Assembly: GCF_032190615.1 (NCBI RefSeq)
Contig: NZ_JAVLAT010000001.1
Span: 1,930,501-1,994,500 of the forward strand
From: Brucella pseudogrignonensis
GTDB taxonomy: Bacteria; Pseudomonadota; Alphaproteobacteria; Rhizobiales; Rhizobiaceae
Length of the DNA stretch: 64,000 bases
Direction of reading: 5' to 3'
Part shown: in pieces, positions 25,292-34,181 of the stretch
Layout: the number at the start of each line of letters is the position of its first letter
Numbering within the stretch: position 1 is the stretch's first letter
Notes under the pieces: model-generated
The model's database searches: none
What the model was told of the DNA's origin: nothing
Seen by the model: only the letters and a program-made list of their open reading frames with translations
Position numbers and translations under genes: made by a program

Positions 25292-27451
25292 TCAGAGTAC
25301 CGATACTTTATTGCGTACTGCAAGAGCTGGAACCGGCGGTGCATTGCGCAAAGCGTCGCTCAGCTCTTTAAGCGTTTTGGTAGCAACGGGCGACAGCACG
25401 CGTGGAGCTGCCGACATGGCTTCTTCTGGCTTGTCTGTTGCCGCCACTTTCGGTTCGGTTGATTTGGCAGGCGCCGGGAAGGCGGGCGTGATACCGGGAA
25501 TTGGCTTTAATTCGATGTTCTGATGAGCATAATTCATCATCCGCTGCCACGCCATTGCAGGGAGCACGCCGCCGGTTAGTTCCTTCATCGGTGTGAAATT
25601 ATCGTTACCAAACCAGACAGCTGCTGTGAAATTCCCGGTAAAGCCAACAAACCATGCGTCACGATAGTTCTGTGTTGTGCCGGTTTTGCCGCCAACGCGT
25701 GTCATCGGCAATGCCGCGCGACGCGCTGTGCCGCGTTCCGGCACTTGCACCAGCATCGAATTCATCTCGAAGGCTGCTTTTTCAGACAATGCCCGGTGCG
25801 GCTTTGGTGCATCGCGTGAATAGTCCCACAAGACTTTGCCTTCGGACGAAACAATCTGGGTGAAAGCATGGCGATTGCCAGCCATCCCGCCATTGGGAAA
25901 CACGTTAAAGCCGGTCGCCTGATCCATCACCGTCATTTCAGAGGTGCCGAGTACCATGGTTTTATGTGAGGAAATGTTTGATTCCACACCCATAGCTTTC
26001 GCGAGCGCAACAATGGGTGCGGTTGTCAGATGATCCTTGGCAAGACGAACTGGAACTGAGTTGAGTGATCTTACAAGTGCTGTCGTCAGATCGACGCGAC
26101 CGGCAAAGCTGCGACCATAATTGCGAGGTGCCCAGTTCCCCCAGCTGACGGGTGCATCGGAAACAATGGTATTGGGCGTCAGTCCCTTTTCCATAGCAGC
26201 TGCATAGACATAGGGCTTGAAAGATGACCCAGCCTGACGCAGAGCTTTGGTTGCGCGGTTGAACTGGCTTTGACCATAATCGCGGCCACCCACAAGGGCG
26301 CGTACTGAACCATCATTGGCGATCACCACTGTGGCAGCTTCAGAGACATTGTATTCTTTTCCGTTCTGACGAAGGTAGAACTCCAGCGAATCTTCGGCGG
26401 CCTTTTGCAGATTGCGATCCAGGGTCGTGCGAACTGTAAGTGTATGATAGGGGAGGTGACCCGCAACTTTCTTAACTTCATCAAAAGCGAAGTCGAGGAA
26501 ATAGTCAGGGCTTTCATTTTTGGCGCGGTCAATGATGCTGGCTGGATTGCGTCGCGCAACCGCAACCTGTCCATCGCTCATGAAGCCGCTTTCAACCATG
26601 TTTGAAAGCACAACATTGGCACGGGCGCGTGCTGCTGGCAGATTGACATGCGGGGCAAATTTGGCAGGCGCTTTGAACAGACCCGCAAGCATAGCGGCCT
26701 CTGCCAGCGAGACGTCCTTAACGTTTTTGCCGAAATAAAATTCCGATGCTGCAGCAATCCCGAATGTGCCGCCGCCCATATAGGCGCGATCAAGATAGAG
26801 CTGGAGTATTTCTTTCTTGCTCAAATTGTTTTCAAGCCAGATTGCCAGAAATGCTTCCTTGATCTTTCGCTCAATGGTGCGTTCATTGGAAAGAAACAGG
26901 TTCTTCGCAAGCTGCTGGGTCAACGTTGAGCCGCCCTGAACCACGCCATTGGCGCGAAGGTTTTGGCTCAATGCTCGGCTAAGTCCCCAAAAATCGATAC
27001 CATAATGATCAAAGAAGCGGCGATCTTCGGTGCCAAGAACGGCTTTAATAACATGATCCGGCAATTCATCGATTGGGACTGCCTGCCGGTGCAGGATGCC
27101 GCGCTGTCCCAGTTCATTGCCATAGCGATCGAGAAAGGTGACCGCATAATCGTCTTGCGCACGCCAGTCTTTTTTGGTTTCTTCAAAGGCTGGTAATGCC
27201 AGAGCAAGCATCAGAACCGAGCCAATAACGCCCAGCGTAAAGCCTTCATCCAGAATTTCGACAACAAAACGCCGGAAGCCACGAACGCGGAATTTCCGTG
27301 AGAGAATTGTGATGTTTTCCCACCATTCGCGTGTATGAAAGCTAAGATTGTAAAGGCCGGAATCGATCCATGCGTCAAGGCCGATAAGGCGCGAAACCCT
27401 GAAGGGCTTGCGCCCTGTATTTTCAGAATCTTCATCAGTCTTGTTACGCAT
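25292..27451 (-). CDS. class A penicillin-binding protein (PBP1A-type)
   Basis: 719-residue bifunctional peptidoglycan synthase. A cytoplasmic N-terminus of about 70 residues precedes one membrane helix (LGVIGSVLMLALALP). The GT51 glycosyltransferase has EDRRFFDHYGID (about 141) and GGSTLTQQLAKNLFLS. The transpeptidase has SSFKPY (SxxK, about 406), SLN (SxN) and GGKTGTTQ (about 590). A Pro/Ala-rich C-terminal tail follows. It heads an operon with DUF1214 and DUF1254 genes, which suggests these proteins serve cell-envelope assembly. Confidence 0.93.
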   Translation of the reverse strand: MRNKTDEDSENTGRKPFRVSRLIGLDAWIDSGLYNLSFHTREWWENITILSRKFRVRGFRRFVVEILDEGFTLGVIGSVLMLALALPAFEETKKDWRAQDDYAVTFLDRYGNELGQRGILHRQAVPIDELPDHVIKAVLGTEDRRFFDHYGIDFWGLSRALSQNLRANGVVQGGSTLTQQLAKNLFLSNERTIERKIKEAFLAIWLENNLSKKEILQLYLDRAYMGGGTFGIAAASEFYFGKNVKDVSLAEAAMLAGLFKAPAKFAPHVNLPAARARANVVLSNMVESGFMSDGQVAVARRNPASIIDRAKNESPDYFLDFAFDEVKKVAGHLPYHTLTVRTTLDRNLQKAAEDSLEFYLRQNGKEYNVSEAATVVIANDGSVRALVGGRDYGQSQFNRATKALRQAGSSFKPYVYAAAMEKGLTPNTIVSDAPVSWGNWAPRNYGRSFAGRVDLTTALVRSLNSVPVRLAKDHLTTAPIVALAKAMGVESNISSHKTMVLGTSEMTVMDQATGFNVFPNGGMAGNRHAFTQIVSSEGKVLWDYSRDAPKPHRALSEKAAFEMNSMLVQVPERGTARRAALPMTRVGGKTGTTQNYRDAWFVGFTGNFTAAVWFGNDNFTPMKELTGGVLPAMAWQRMMNYAHQNIELKPIPGITPAFPAPAKSTEPKVAATDKPEEAMSAAPRVLSPVATKTLKELSDALRNAPPVPALAVRNKVSVL

Positions 27452-27597
27452 GAACTCTACTTTTTAATCGTAAAAGTTGCGAGACGAGCAGAACCTGCCA
27501 TCGAACCATATCAGATAATAAAGCCATAACTCATGTTAATTCGTAAACGAATTGCAGAAAGTCGAACAAGAAAAAAATCATAAATAGGAAAATAGTC

Positions 27598-27735
27598 CTT
27601 GACGGCGTAACGGTGCTTTGCTAGTAATTAGATACAGTCAGAAAAGTGTGACTGATGCTGATAAAGGCTTCGATACCCCCGGCTTTTATCAAATTTCAAA
27701 ACCCCGGAAGCCGAGCGCTTTCGGGGTTTTGCATG
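27598..27735 (+). ncRNA. candidate short transcript: GTA leader/attenuator or small RNA
   Basis: CTTGAC at 27598-27603 matches the rhizobial -35. The -10 region (CTAGTA at 27621) is weak. A strong intrinsic terminator ends at 27730, giving a putative transcript of about 100 bases with no ORF. GGCTTC at 27666-27671 can pair with GAAGCC at 27707-27712, which lies inside the terminator's left arm, so an alternative fold could disrupt the terminator. This is structural inference; the promoter is the weak point. Confidence 0.35.
27698..27730. terminator. intrinsic terminator ahead of the GTA cluster
   Basis: Stem AAAACCCCGGAAGC / GCTTTCGGGGTTTT (14 bp, one G-U type mismatch) with the loop CGAGC. 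It is T-rich on both strands and lies 28 bases before the first GTA gene. Confidence 0.85.
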
Positions 27736-27757
27736 AAAGAGGGTGAATTGAGCGGAT

Positions 27758-28273
27758 ATGCGCTTGAAAACGCGAAAAATAGACGAGCGCCGTCAGGCGC
27801 AAATCAGGCTGGCTTTTCGCCTGCAAATGAAACACGACATCACCAAGGCGGAAATCGTGCAGCTGATGGGCTGCTCGGAAAAACAGTATCTTCATTGGTT
27901 AAAGGGAGTTGGTCTTGATGAGAATGCCCTTATCAAGCCTTCAGTAACCGAGAATGCCCTGCAAAGATTGCAAGCTGAACTGAACAAGTTGATTGATGCC
28001 GAAGAATTGCCTGACAAGGGCAAGGCGGAAGCTTTGATGGCACTGGCTAAGGCCGTGAAAACCGTTGGCGAGCTAGCAACTGAAGCGGAAACATCCGAGG
28101 TCAACCCCGAGGCATCCTTTGTCTGCCTCGATGATGTCAAAGAAACTCTGATACGCATAGACCGGAGAATCGACGAACTTGCAGAAATTCGCGCGTGGGA
28201 AATCTTGGAGCGCGGACCTGACGCCAAATCAGATAATAGCAGTGGACAGAGAATGGCTGCTCAGGGCGCGTGA
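27758..28273 (+). CDS. GTA gp1-like protein, probable small terminase subunit
   Basis: 171-residue protein at the first position of the GTA cluster. It has a basic N-terminus with a helix-turn-helix-like segment (KAEIVQLMGCSEKQYLHWLK), then helical, acidic regions (LQRLQAELNKLIDAEEL, LIRIDRRIDELAEI) fit for oligomerisation. The position ahead of the large terminase and the HTH suggest the small terminase (RcGTA gp1 role). Sequence similarity alone is not decisive. Its 3' end overlaps the large terminase frame. Confidence 0.65.
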   Translation: MRLKTRKIDERRQAQIRLAFRLQMKHDITKAEIVQLMGCSEKQYLHWLKGVGLDENALIKPSVTENALQRLQAELNKLIDAEELPDKGKAEALMALAKAVKTVGELATEAETSEVNPEASFVCLDDVKETLIRIDRRIDELAEIRAWEILERGPDAKSDNSSGQRMAAQGA

Positions 28274-29471
28274 TGCGCAACTGCCACCGTCTGGCGACTG
28301 GCGCACATGGCTTATTCTGGGTGGTCGCGGATCGGGGAAGACGCGGGCGGGGGCCGAATGGGTATCGGGAATGGCACTTGGGCTTGCACCTTTTTCTTCG
28401 CAACATTGCGGGCATATTGCACTGGTGGGCGAAACGTTTGCCGATGCCCGTGAGGTCATGGTGGATGGGCCTTCTGGCATATTGTCGGTCTCGCGGTTGT
28501 CGCGTCCACGTTATGAGGCGACACGGCGCAGGCTTCTTTGGGAGAATGGCGCAGTGGCGTCACTTTACACGTCGGAAGACCCAGACGGTTTGCGTGGTCC
28601 GCAGTTTGATGCCGCATGGTGTGACGAACTGGCGAAGTGGAAAAATCCGCAAGCCACATGGGATATGTTGCAGTTTGGCCTGCGATTGGGGAGATTTCCG
28701 CGTCAGGTGGTGACGACAACGCCGCGCGCGGTTCCATTGCTGAAATCATTGATGACCGACAATTCGGTTGCGATGACGCATATGCGAACATCAGAGAATG
28801 CCGAGCATCTTGCGAGTGGTTTTATTGAAACGATCAATCAGCGTTATGCGGGTACGCGGCTCGGACGACAGGAACTCGACGGCGAATTAATTGAAGAACG
28901 CGCCGGAGCCTTGTGGTCACGTGAGCGGATTGAGCAATGTTTTGAACAGTCTGCTCCTGAGTTGATCCGTATATTGGTTGCGATTGATCCACCTGCTTCA
29001 TCGGGAAAATCGTCCGATGCCTGTGGGATTAGTGTTGCTGGTATCGACGAAAATGGCATTTCGCATGTGCTGGCTGATGAAAGCATGAGCATGGCTAAGC
29101 CGCATCAATGGGCGCGGCGTGCAATTGCGCTTTATCATGAATATGAGGCTGACGCGGTGCTGGCCGAAGTCAATCAAGGTGGCGAGATGGTTGCTGCTGT
29201 GCTTGCGGCAGAGGATGCAACTGTTCCGGTTCTGATGCGGCGTGCATCGCGGGGCAAATGGCTTCGCGCCGAGCCGGTGGCTGCCCTTTATGAGCAGGGG
29301 CGTGTTCGTCATGCTGGCCGCTTTACAGCACTCGAAGACGAGATGTGCGACTTCGCACCTGAAGGCCTTTCGAGTGGAAGGTCGCCAGATCGTCTTGATG
29401 CCATGGTCTGGGCGCTGACAGAACTGATGCTTGGTGCTGATCGAAAGCCGCGTATCCGGCGTTTCGGGTAA
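28179..29471 (+). CDS. GTA large terminase (gp2)
   Basis: 430-residue DNA-packaging motor and nuclease. Walker A GGRGSGKTRAGAEW is at about 48-61 and Walker B AAWCDELAKW follows. The coupling motif VVTTTPRAVP and an RNase H-like nuclease core with VAIDPPASSGKSSDACG and DRLDAMVWALTEL come next. The start is uncertain: TTG at 28179 or GTG at 28242, both inside gp1. In GTAs this enzyme packages host DNA head-full without sequence preference. Confidence 0.92.
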   Translation: MQKFARGKSWSADLTPNQIIAVDREWLLRARDAQLPPSGDWRTWLILGGRGSGKTRAGAEWVSGMALGLAPFSSQHCGHIALVGETFADAREVMVDGPSGILSVSRLSRPRYEATRRRLLWENGAVASLYTSEDPDGLRGPQFDAAWCDELAKWKNPQATWDMLQFGLRLGRFPRQVVTTTPRAVPLLKSLMTDNSVAMTHMRTSENAEHLASGFIETINQRYAGTRLGRQELDGELIEERAGALWSRERIEQCFEQSAPELIRILVAIDPPASSGKSSDACGISVAGIDENGISHVLADESMSMAKPHQWARRAIALYHEYEADAVLAEVNQGGEMVAAVLAAEDATVPVLMRRASRGKWLRAEPVAALYEQGRVRHAGRFTALEDEMCDFAPEGLSSGRSPDRLDAMVWALTELMLGADRKPRIRRFG

Positions 29472-29497
29472 TTTTACAATCATTGGAGAGCCGATAT

Positions 29498-30691
29498 ATG
29501 GCGTGGAACTGGCCGTGGCGTAAAGCCGTCGCGAACGCACCCTCATATTCTGATGCGGGGCGCGAGAAAAAGAGCGCCCAAGGTTTTGTGGCCCTGCATA
29601 TGGAGCGTGGACCATCTTGGATTGCGCGCGATTATACCTCGCTTGCCCGCGAAGGTTTTATGCGCAATCCGGTGGCGCATCGCTGTGTGCGGCTGATCGC
29701 CGAAGCAGCCAGCAATGTGCCATGGCTGCTTTATGAAGGCACGACAGAACATGAAACGCATCCGCTGCTCGATCTTATTGCACAGCCGCAAGGTGGTTTG
29801 GACAGCAGCAGCTTCTTTGAACGGCTTTACGGACACTTGCTGATTTCAGGCAATGCCTATGTCGAGCGCGTTGATCTGCCAAGCGGGCGCAGCGAATTGC
29901 ATCTTCTACGGCCTGAACGGGTGACACTTGAAACATCCAGTGACGGCTGGCCGCAATCGATGGTCTATCGCTCAGCCAATACAAGTCGCGTTGTGTCGCT
30001 TGCGGGTGCGGCATCCGCTGGTTTGCATCTGAAATTATTTCATCCGCTGGATGACCATTATGGTTTTCCTCCGCTTGAAGCAGCTTTGATGGCACTCGAT
30101 CTGCACAACGCGGCAGGTGCCTGGAACAAGGCTTTGCTTGATAATTCTGCGCGGCCTTCCGGTGCGCTGGTCTATGCGCCGAAAGACGGCGGTAACCTGA
30201 CCGAAGAGCAGTTTGATCGGCTGAAAACCGAGCTTGAGGAAGGCTACACGGGGGCTTCCGGTGCTGGACGTCCGCTGTTGCTTGAAGGTGGGCTGGACTG
30301 GAAAGCGATGGGTTACAGCCCGCAGGATATGGATTTCATAGAGGCGAAGAATGGTGCTGCTCGCGACATCGCTTTGGCCTTCGGTGTGCCGCCGATGCTG
30401 CTCGGCATTCCGGGCGATAATACCTATTCCAATTATGCCGAGGCCAACCGTGCCTTCTACCGCCTGACAGTGTTGCCGTTGATTAACCGCACCGCCAAGG
30501 CTTTTAGTTGTTGGCTGGGACCGATTTTCGGAGGCGATCTGCGGCTTGAGCATGACACGGATCGCATTGAAGGCCTGTCGCAGGAACGTGAATCTCTGTG
30601 GCGACGCGTCTCGGAAGCCTCGTTCCTGAGTGATGACGAAAAACGCGATGCGGTTGGTTATCAGCCGCGTGCAGAAAGGAGGGTGCCATGA
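29498..30691 (+). CDS. GTA portal protein (gp3, HK97-type)
   Basis: 397-residue portal forming the dodecameric DNA gate at the head vertex. Family landmarks include VAHRCVRLIAEAASNVPW, ISGNAYVERVDLPSGR, DDHYGFPPLEAALMALDLHN and FGVPPMLLGIPGDNTYSNYAEANRAFY. The ATG at 29498 (MAWNWPWRK) has GGAG upstream. The stop overlaps the next ATG (ATGA). Confidence 0.94.
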   Translation: MAWNWPWRKAVANAPSYSDAGREKKSAQGFVALHMERGPSWIARDYTSLAREGFMRNPVAHRCVRLIAEAASNVPWLLYEGTTEHETHPLLDLIAQPQGGLDSSSFFERLYGHLLISGNAYVERVDLPSGRSELHLLRPERVTLETSSDGWPQSMVYRSANTSRVVSLAGAASAGLHLKLFHPLDDHYGFPPLEAALMALDLHNAAGAWNKALLDNSARPSGALVYAPKDGGNLTEEQFDRLKTELEEGYTGASGAGRPLLLEGGLDWKAMGYSPQDMDFIEAKNGAARDIALAFGVPPMLLGIPGDNTYSNYAEANRAFYRLTVLPLINRTAKAFSCWLGPIFGGDLRLEHDTDRIEGLSQERESLWRRVSEASFLSDDEKRDAVGYQPRAERRVP

Positions 30692-31065
30692 GTAATCTGA
30701 GTGAAACGGTGATGACATCTGATGCGACGCTGGTTTGGTTTGCAAAGATTGCAGGGGCCGTCGCGGGTTCTGCCGTGTCGCTTGCTTACATGCTGCCAAA
30801 TGGTAAGCGCGAGGCAGGCATTCGCTTTGCAGTCGGCATTATCTGCGGAATGGTTTTTGGCGGTGCGGCAGGTGTGAAAATTACCGAAGCATTGTCTTTG
30901 GAACAGTTGCTGGGGCGCGCCGAAGTAATGCTGATGGGCGCAACCGCCGCAAGTCTTGCCGCCTGGTCGGTGCTTGGCATTCTCAAGCGTTTTGCTGAAC
31001 GCATAAAACACGCACCGCTCCCCGGTCTTCCATCTTCGCAAAGGAGCCGGAATGACAAAACTTGA
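30688..31065 (+). CDS. small membrane protein in GTA cluster (DUF6107-like)
   Basis: 125-residue protein with two or three hydrophobic segments (WFAKIAGAVAGSAVSLAYML, FAVGIICGMVFGGAAGV, ATAASLAAWSVLGIL) and a basic C-terminus. It sits between portal and protease, overlapping both, where rhizobial GTA clusters carry a DUF6107 gene. Its role is unknown; a membrane protein here could affect lysis or assembly. Confidence 0.75.
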   Translation: MSNLSETVMTSDATLVWFAKIAGAVAGSAVSLAYMLPNGKREAGIRFAVGIICGMVFGGAAGVKITEALSLEQLLGRAEVMLMGATAASLAAWSVLGILKRFAERIKHAPLPGLPSSQRSRNDKT

Positions 31066-31720
31066 AACCAAGCGCGCGCCACTGGCACTCGAAGATGTTG
31101 AAATCGATGGTAGCTTTTCAGGTTATGCGAGCATTTTTGGTCTCCCTGATCTCGGTAATGACGTTATCGAGAAAGGCGCTTTTGCGAAATCGCTGATGTC
31201 GCGAAAGTCGTCTGGAGTGCGCATGCTCTGGCAGCACGACGCGGCTGAACCGATTGGTGTCTGGACCGATATTCGCGAGGATACACGCGGGCTTTATGTC
31301 GAGGGCAGACTTGCCAAAGGTGTGGCACGCGCCCGCGAAGCGCTGGAACTGATGCGCGCTGGCGGACTGGATGGCTTGTCGATCGGCTTTCGCACCGTCA
31401 AAGCACGCAAGGATGCGCGCACAGGCTTGCGACACATAACCGAAGCCGATCTTTGGGAAATTTCGGTGGTGACTTTTCCGATGCTGCCACAGGCACGCAT
31501 CGATAGTCTCAAGGCGGATTTGCCGACAGTCAGAGAGTTTGAACGCTGGCTCACGCGGGATGCGGGGCTAAGCCGTTCTGCTGCACGTCTGGTCATAGCC
31601 AAAGGCTATTCAGCACTTGCAGCCTTACAGGGCCAGGACGGGCGGGACGCTTTCCGGGCAATTGAAGCAGGACTAGCGCAGCGTATGCGCGCGGCCTGCA
31701 AGATGATGTCTCTTAATTAG
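31052..31720 (+). CDS. GTA prohead protease (gp4, HK97 family)
   Basis: 222-residue serine protease that removes the capsid delta domain during maturation. It shows FSGYASIFGLPDLGNDVIEKGAF, then the histidine motif MLWQHDAAEPIGVW and the serine motif GLDGLSIGFRTVKA, the HK97 protease arrangement. The C-terminal 60 residues (FERWLTRDAGLSRSAARLVI) are typical of GTA versions. It overlaps the preceding gene by 14 bases. Confidence 0.92.
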   Translation: MTKLETKRAPLALEDVEIDGSFSGYASIFGLPDLGNDVIEKGAFAKSLMSRKSSGVRMLWQHDAAEPIGVWTDIREDTRGLYVEGRLAKGVARAREALELMRAGGLDGLSIGFRTVKARKDARTGLRHITEADLWEISVVTFPMLPQARIDSLKADLPTVREFERWLTRDAGLSRSAARLVIAKGYSALAALQGQDGRDAFRAIEAGLAQRMRAACKMMSLN

Positions 31721-31732
31721 TCAGGACCAAAA

Positions 31733-32995
31733 ATGGAAAAAAATCATGCAATCCCGCTCGAAACCAAGAGCGTGGAAACGAAGGCGCTTGGTAACAACGG
31801 TGATGTGTCGGAAGCTTTTGATGAATTTATGACTGCCTTCTCCGCGTTCCGTGATGCCAACGACGAGCGTTTGAAAAAGATCGAAAAAAGCGCTGATGTC
31901 GATGTGCTGCTCCGCGACAAGGTTGATCGCATCAACCGTGCGCTCGACGAACAGAAGCAGGCGCTAGATCAGTATGTCCTGAAGAGTGCGCGTCCGCAGC
32001 TTGGCAAAGGCAACCCTGTCATTGACGTTGAACACAAGCAGGCTTTTGATGGCTATGTGCGTCGTGGTGATGAGCAGGCGATGCGGAGCATCGAGCAGAA
32101 GGCCCATTCCTATGCATCCGGTCCAGATGGTGGCTATCTCGTGCCCGCAGAACTTGAAACCGAAATCGGTCGTCGCCTGGCCACCCTGTCACCGATCCGT
32201 GGCATTTCCAGTGTGCGTCAGGTTTCCGGTGCAGTGTTGAAAAAGCCATTTTCTGTTAGCGGACCGGCAACGGGTTGGGTTGGTGAAACTGATGCGCGTC
32301 CGCAGACCGCTTCGGCCAAGCTTGCGGAGTTGCAGTTCCCGACAATGGAAATCTATGCAATGCCTGCGGCCACGTCTTCATTGCTTGACGACGCAGCTGT
32401 TAACGTTGAACAGTGGATTGCCGAAGAAGTCGAAGCAGCCTTTGCCGAACAGGAGGGGGCTGCCTTCATCACCGGCAATGGCCTGAACAAGCCGATGGGT
32501 TTCCTGAGCTACAGCACCGTTGAAGATGCAAGCTGGGAGTGGGGCAAGATCGGCTACATAGCCACTGGTGTCGACGGCGCATTGCCTGCTTCCGATCCAT
32601 CCGACAAGCTGATTGAACTCATCTATGCGCTGAAAGCTGGCTATCGCCAGAACGCAAATTTCGTGATGAACCGCAAGACGCAGAGTGTGTTGCGCAAGCT
32701 CAAAGATGCCGATGGCAATTATCTTTGGCAGCCACCTGCGGCTGTTGGTGAAAAGGCATCGCTGATGGGTTTTGGTCTTGTCGAGGCCGAACACATGTCG
32801 GATATTGAAGCTGACGGAACGCCGATTGCCTTTGGTGACTTTGAACGCGGCTATCTGGTCGTGGATCGCATCGGCGTGCGCGTGTTGCGCGACCCGTATT
32901 CTGCAAAGCCATATGTGCTTTTCTACACCACCAAACGCGTGGGCGGTGGTGTGCAGGACTTTGATGCCATTAAGCTTCTGAAATTCTCAGCCTGA
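31733..32995 (+). CDS. GTA major capsid protein (gp5, HK97 fold)
   Basis: 420-residue capsid precursor. Residues 1-120 are charged and helical (delta/scaffold domain). The mature shell begins near the glycine-rich YASGPDGGYLVPAELETEI. Further HK97-fold landmarks are FPTMEIYAMPAATSSLLDDA, EQEGAAFITGNGLNKPMGF and VDRIGVRVLRDPYSAKPYV. The cleavage site by gp4 would lie near residue 125 by analogy. It is followed by a 120-base gap before gp6. Confidence 0.94.
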   Translation: MEKNHAIPLETKSVETKALGNNGDVSEAFDEFMTAFSAFRDANDERLKKIEKSADVDVLLRDKVDRINRALDEQKQALDQYVLKSARPQLGKGNPVIDVEHKQAFDGYVRRGDEQAMRSIEQKAHSYASGPDGGYLVPAELETEIGRRLATLSPIRGISSVRQVSGAVLKKPFSVSGPATGWVGETDARPQTASAKLAELQFPTMEIYAMPAATSSLLDDAAVNVEQWIAEEVEAAFAEQEGAAFITGNGLNKPMGFLSYSTVEDASWEWGKIGYIATGVDGALPASDPSDKLIELIYALKAGYRQNANFVMNRKTQSVLRKLKDADGNYLWQPPAAVGEKASLMGFGLVEAEHMSDIEADGTPIAFGDFERGYLVVDRIGVRVLRDPYSAKPYVLFYTTKRVGGGVQDFDAIKLLKFSA

Positions 32996-33115
32996 TGTTT
33001 TCAACGATCTACCTGCCGGTTTTGGCAGCTAGATTCCATTTGCGAACGCGTTGAATCTCTTTCTGGGGTGCCATGCGTAACTATCTGATTTGAGAGTTAT
33101 TTAAGGGGAAAGTAC

Positions 33116-33676
33116 ATGACAATGTTTCTTGTCACGCCGCCGGCGCTGGAGCCGGTGACGATTGCAGACGCACGCGCGTTTTTACGAGTTTCAACCGAAA
33201 GCGAAGACGAGATTCTGCGCCGTATCATCAAAACGGCGCGCGAGATGGTCGAGGCAGATACAGGGCTTGCGCTTATTGATCAGACATGGCGTCTGCGTGT
33301 GGATCGTTGGCCGCGTTCAGGTCGTCTGGCGCTGTTCAAGTACCCGGTCAAAGCGGTCGCATCCGTGGTCGCATATCGTCCCGATGGCACTGCAATCAGC
33401 ATGGAGCCGGAAGAGTATATGCTTCAGCATGGGCGTCGTCCGCAGCGTGTTTACATGGCGCAATATCCTGATGCGCAGACCTTCTGTGGTCTTGAGGTCG
33501 ACTTTATCGCAGGCTTTGGTGAAACTGGTGTTGAAGTGCCAGATGCACTCAAGCAAGCCATACTTACTTTGACAGCACATCTCTATGAGAACCGGGCAGC
33601 GCTCGATGACGCTAATGCAGGATTGCCCGCATTGGTCGGCCAGATGGTTGACAGCTGGAGGAATATCTCTCTGTGA
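33116..33676 (+). CDS. GTA head-tail connector (gp6)
   Basis: 186-residue adaptor of the phiE125 gp8/HK97 gp6 type, with the N-terminal EPVTIADARAFLRVS motif, the helical segment DEILRRIIKTAREMVEADTGLALI and the late segment VPDALKQAILTLTAHLYENRAAL. It forms the ring below the portal. The start has AAGGGGAAAG upstream. The stop overlaps the GTG start of the next gene. Confidence 0.9.
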   Translation: MTMFLVTPPALEPVTIADARAFLRVSTESEDEILRRIIKTAREMVEADTGLALIDQTWRLRVDRWPRSGRLALFKYPVKAVASVVAYRPDGTAISMEPEEYMLQHGRRPQRVYMAQYPDAQTFCGLEVDFIAGFGETGVEVPDALKQAILTLTAHLYENRAALDDANAGLPALVGQMVDSWRNISL

Positions 33677-34008
33677 ATAAAATTCTATTGATTGATCCCA
33701 GTCAGTTCAAAACAGAACTGGCTTTGGAAACTATGCAGCCTGTTGCTGATGGTATGGGTGGATATAAAGAAACTTGGTCTGAGGTTGCAATTGTCTGGGG
33801 CAAATTAGAACCCATATCGAGTACGCCAAGAGGGCAAGTTCGCCCATTTCCTGAGTTAACGCACCGAATTTATGTGCGTTACCGAGGCGACATCACTTCT
33901 GATAAGCGATTTCGGAAGGGAGAGCGCATCTTCACTTTGCGCACGGTTTACGACCCTGATGAAAGCAAACGGTACCTGACTTGCTTAGCAGTCGAGGTTG
34001 GACGTTGA
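33673..34008 (+). CDS. GTA head closure/stopper protein (gp7-like)
   Basis: 111-residue phage head-closure protein of the SPP1 gp16 type, with GGYKETWSEVAIVWGKLEPIS, HRIYVRYRGDITSDKRFR and FTLRTVYDPDESKRYLTCLA. The start is GTG 33673, overlapping the gp6 stop. This gene is visibly less GC-rich than its neighbours, unlike the rest of the cluster. Confidence 0.87.
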   Translation: MNKILLIDPSQFKTELALETMQPVADGMGGYKETWSEVAIVWGKLEPISSTPRGQVRPFPELTHRIYVRYRGDITSDKRFRKGERIFTLRTVYDPDESKRYLTCLAVEVGR

Positions 34009-34016
34009 ATATCACC

Positions 34017-34181
34017 ATGAAATTGACCTTCGAGGGTCTCATCCGCGCGTTGCGTTTTAAGCAGCTTACGCAGCAGGAAAATATTGCAATCGGTCGCACT
34101 GGCGCCCGGAGTGAGATCAATGATTCAAGCGGGGATCAAAATGAAAAATGGCGCGGCAGCATTGCAGAAAGCACTTTATGA
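34017..34181 (+). CDS. short hypothetical protein in GTA cluster
   Basis: 54-residue frame starting MKLTFEGLIRALRFKQL, with a polar, low-complexity remainder. Rhizobial GTA clusters often carry a short gene here starting with a similar T/L-F-(E/D)-G-L/M-x-R-A-L block, so I consider it real though unproven. It overlaps the DUF3168 gene by about 41 bases. It may be a remnant or a stand-in for an HK97 gp10-type protein. Function unknown. Confidence 0.5.
   Translation: MKLTFEGLIRALRFKQLTQQENIAIGRTGARSEINDSSGDQNEKWRGSIAESTL

Larger units (their letters stand above)
27452..27757. other. intergenic region between the PBP gene and the GTA cluster
   Basis: 306 bases divergent between the minus-strand PBP operon and the plus-strand GTA genes. 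It contains a CTTGAC element near 27598 and an intrinsic terminator at 27698-27730, both described separately. There is no convincing ORF. Confidence 0.6.

Noticed and set aside
27530..27560. A CtrA site upstream of the GTA cluster (GTTAATTCGTAAACG)
   Set aside because: The second TTAA half-site is absent at the 7-base spacing.
27655..27918. An 87-codon plus-strand ORF before the first GTA gene
   Set aside because: It runs through the intrinsic terminator hairpin and overlaps gp1 in another frame, and its composition is not protein-like.
34084..34140. An upstream start for the DUF3168 gene
   Set aside because: The extension reads through the 54-codon gene in another frame and lacks family similarity; ATG 34141 has a ribosome binding site.
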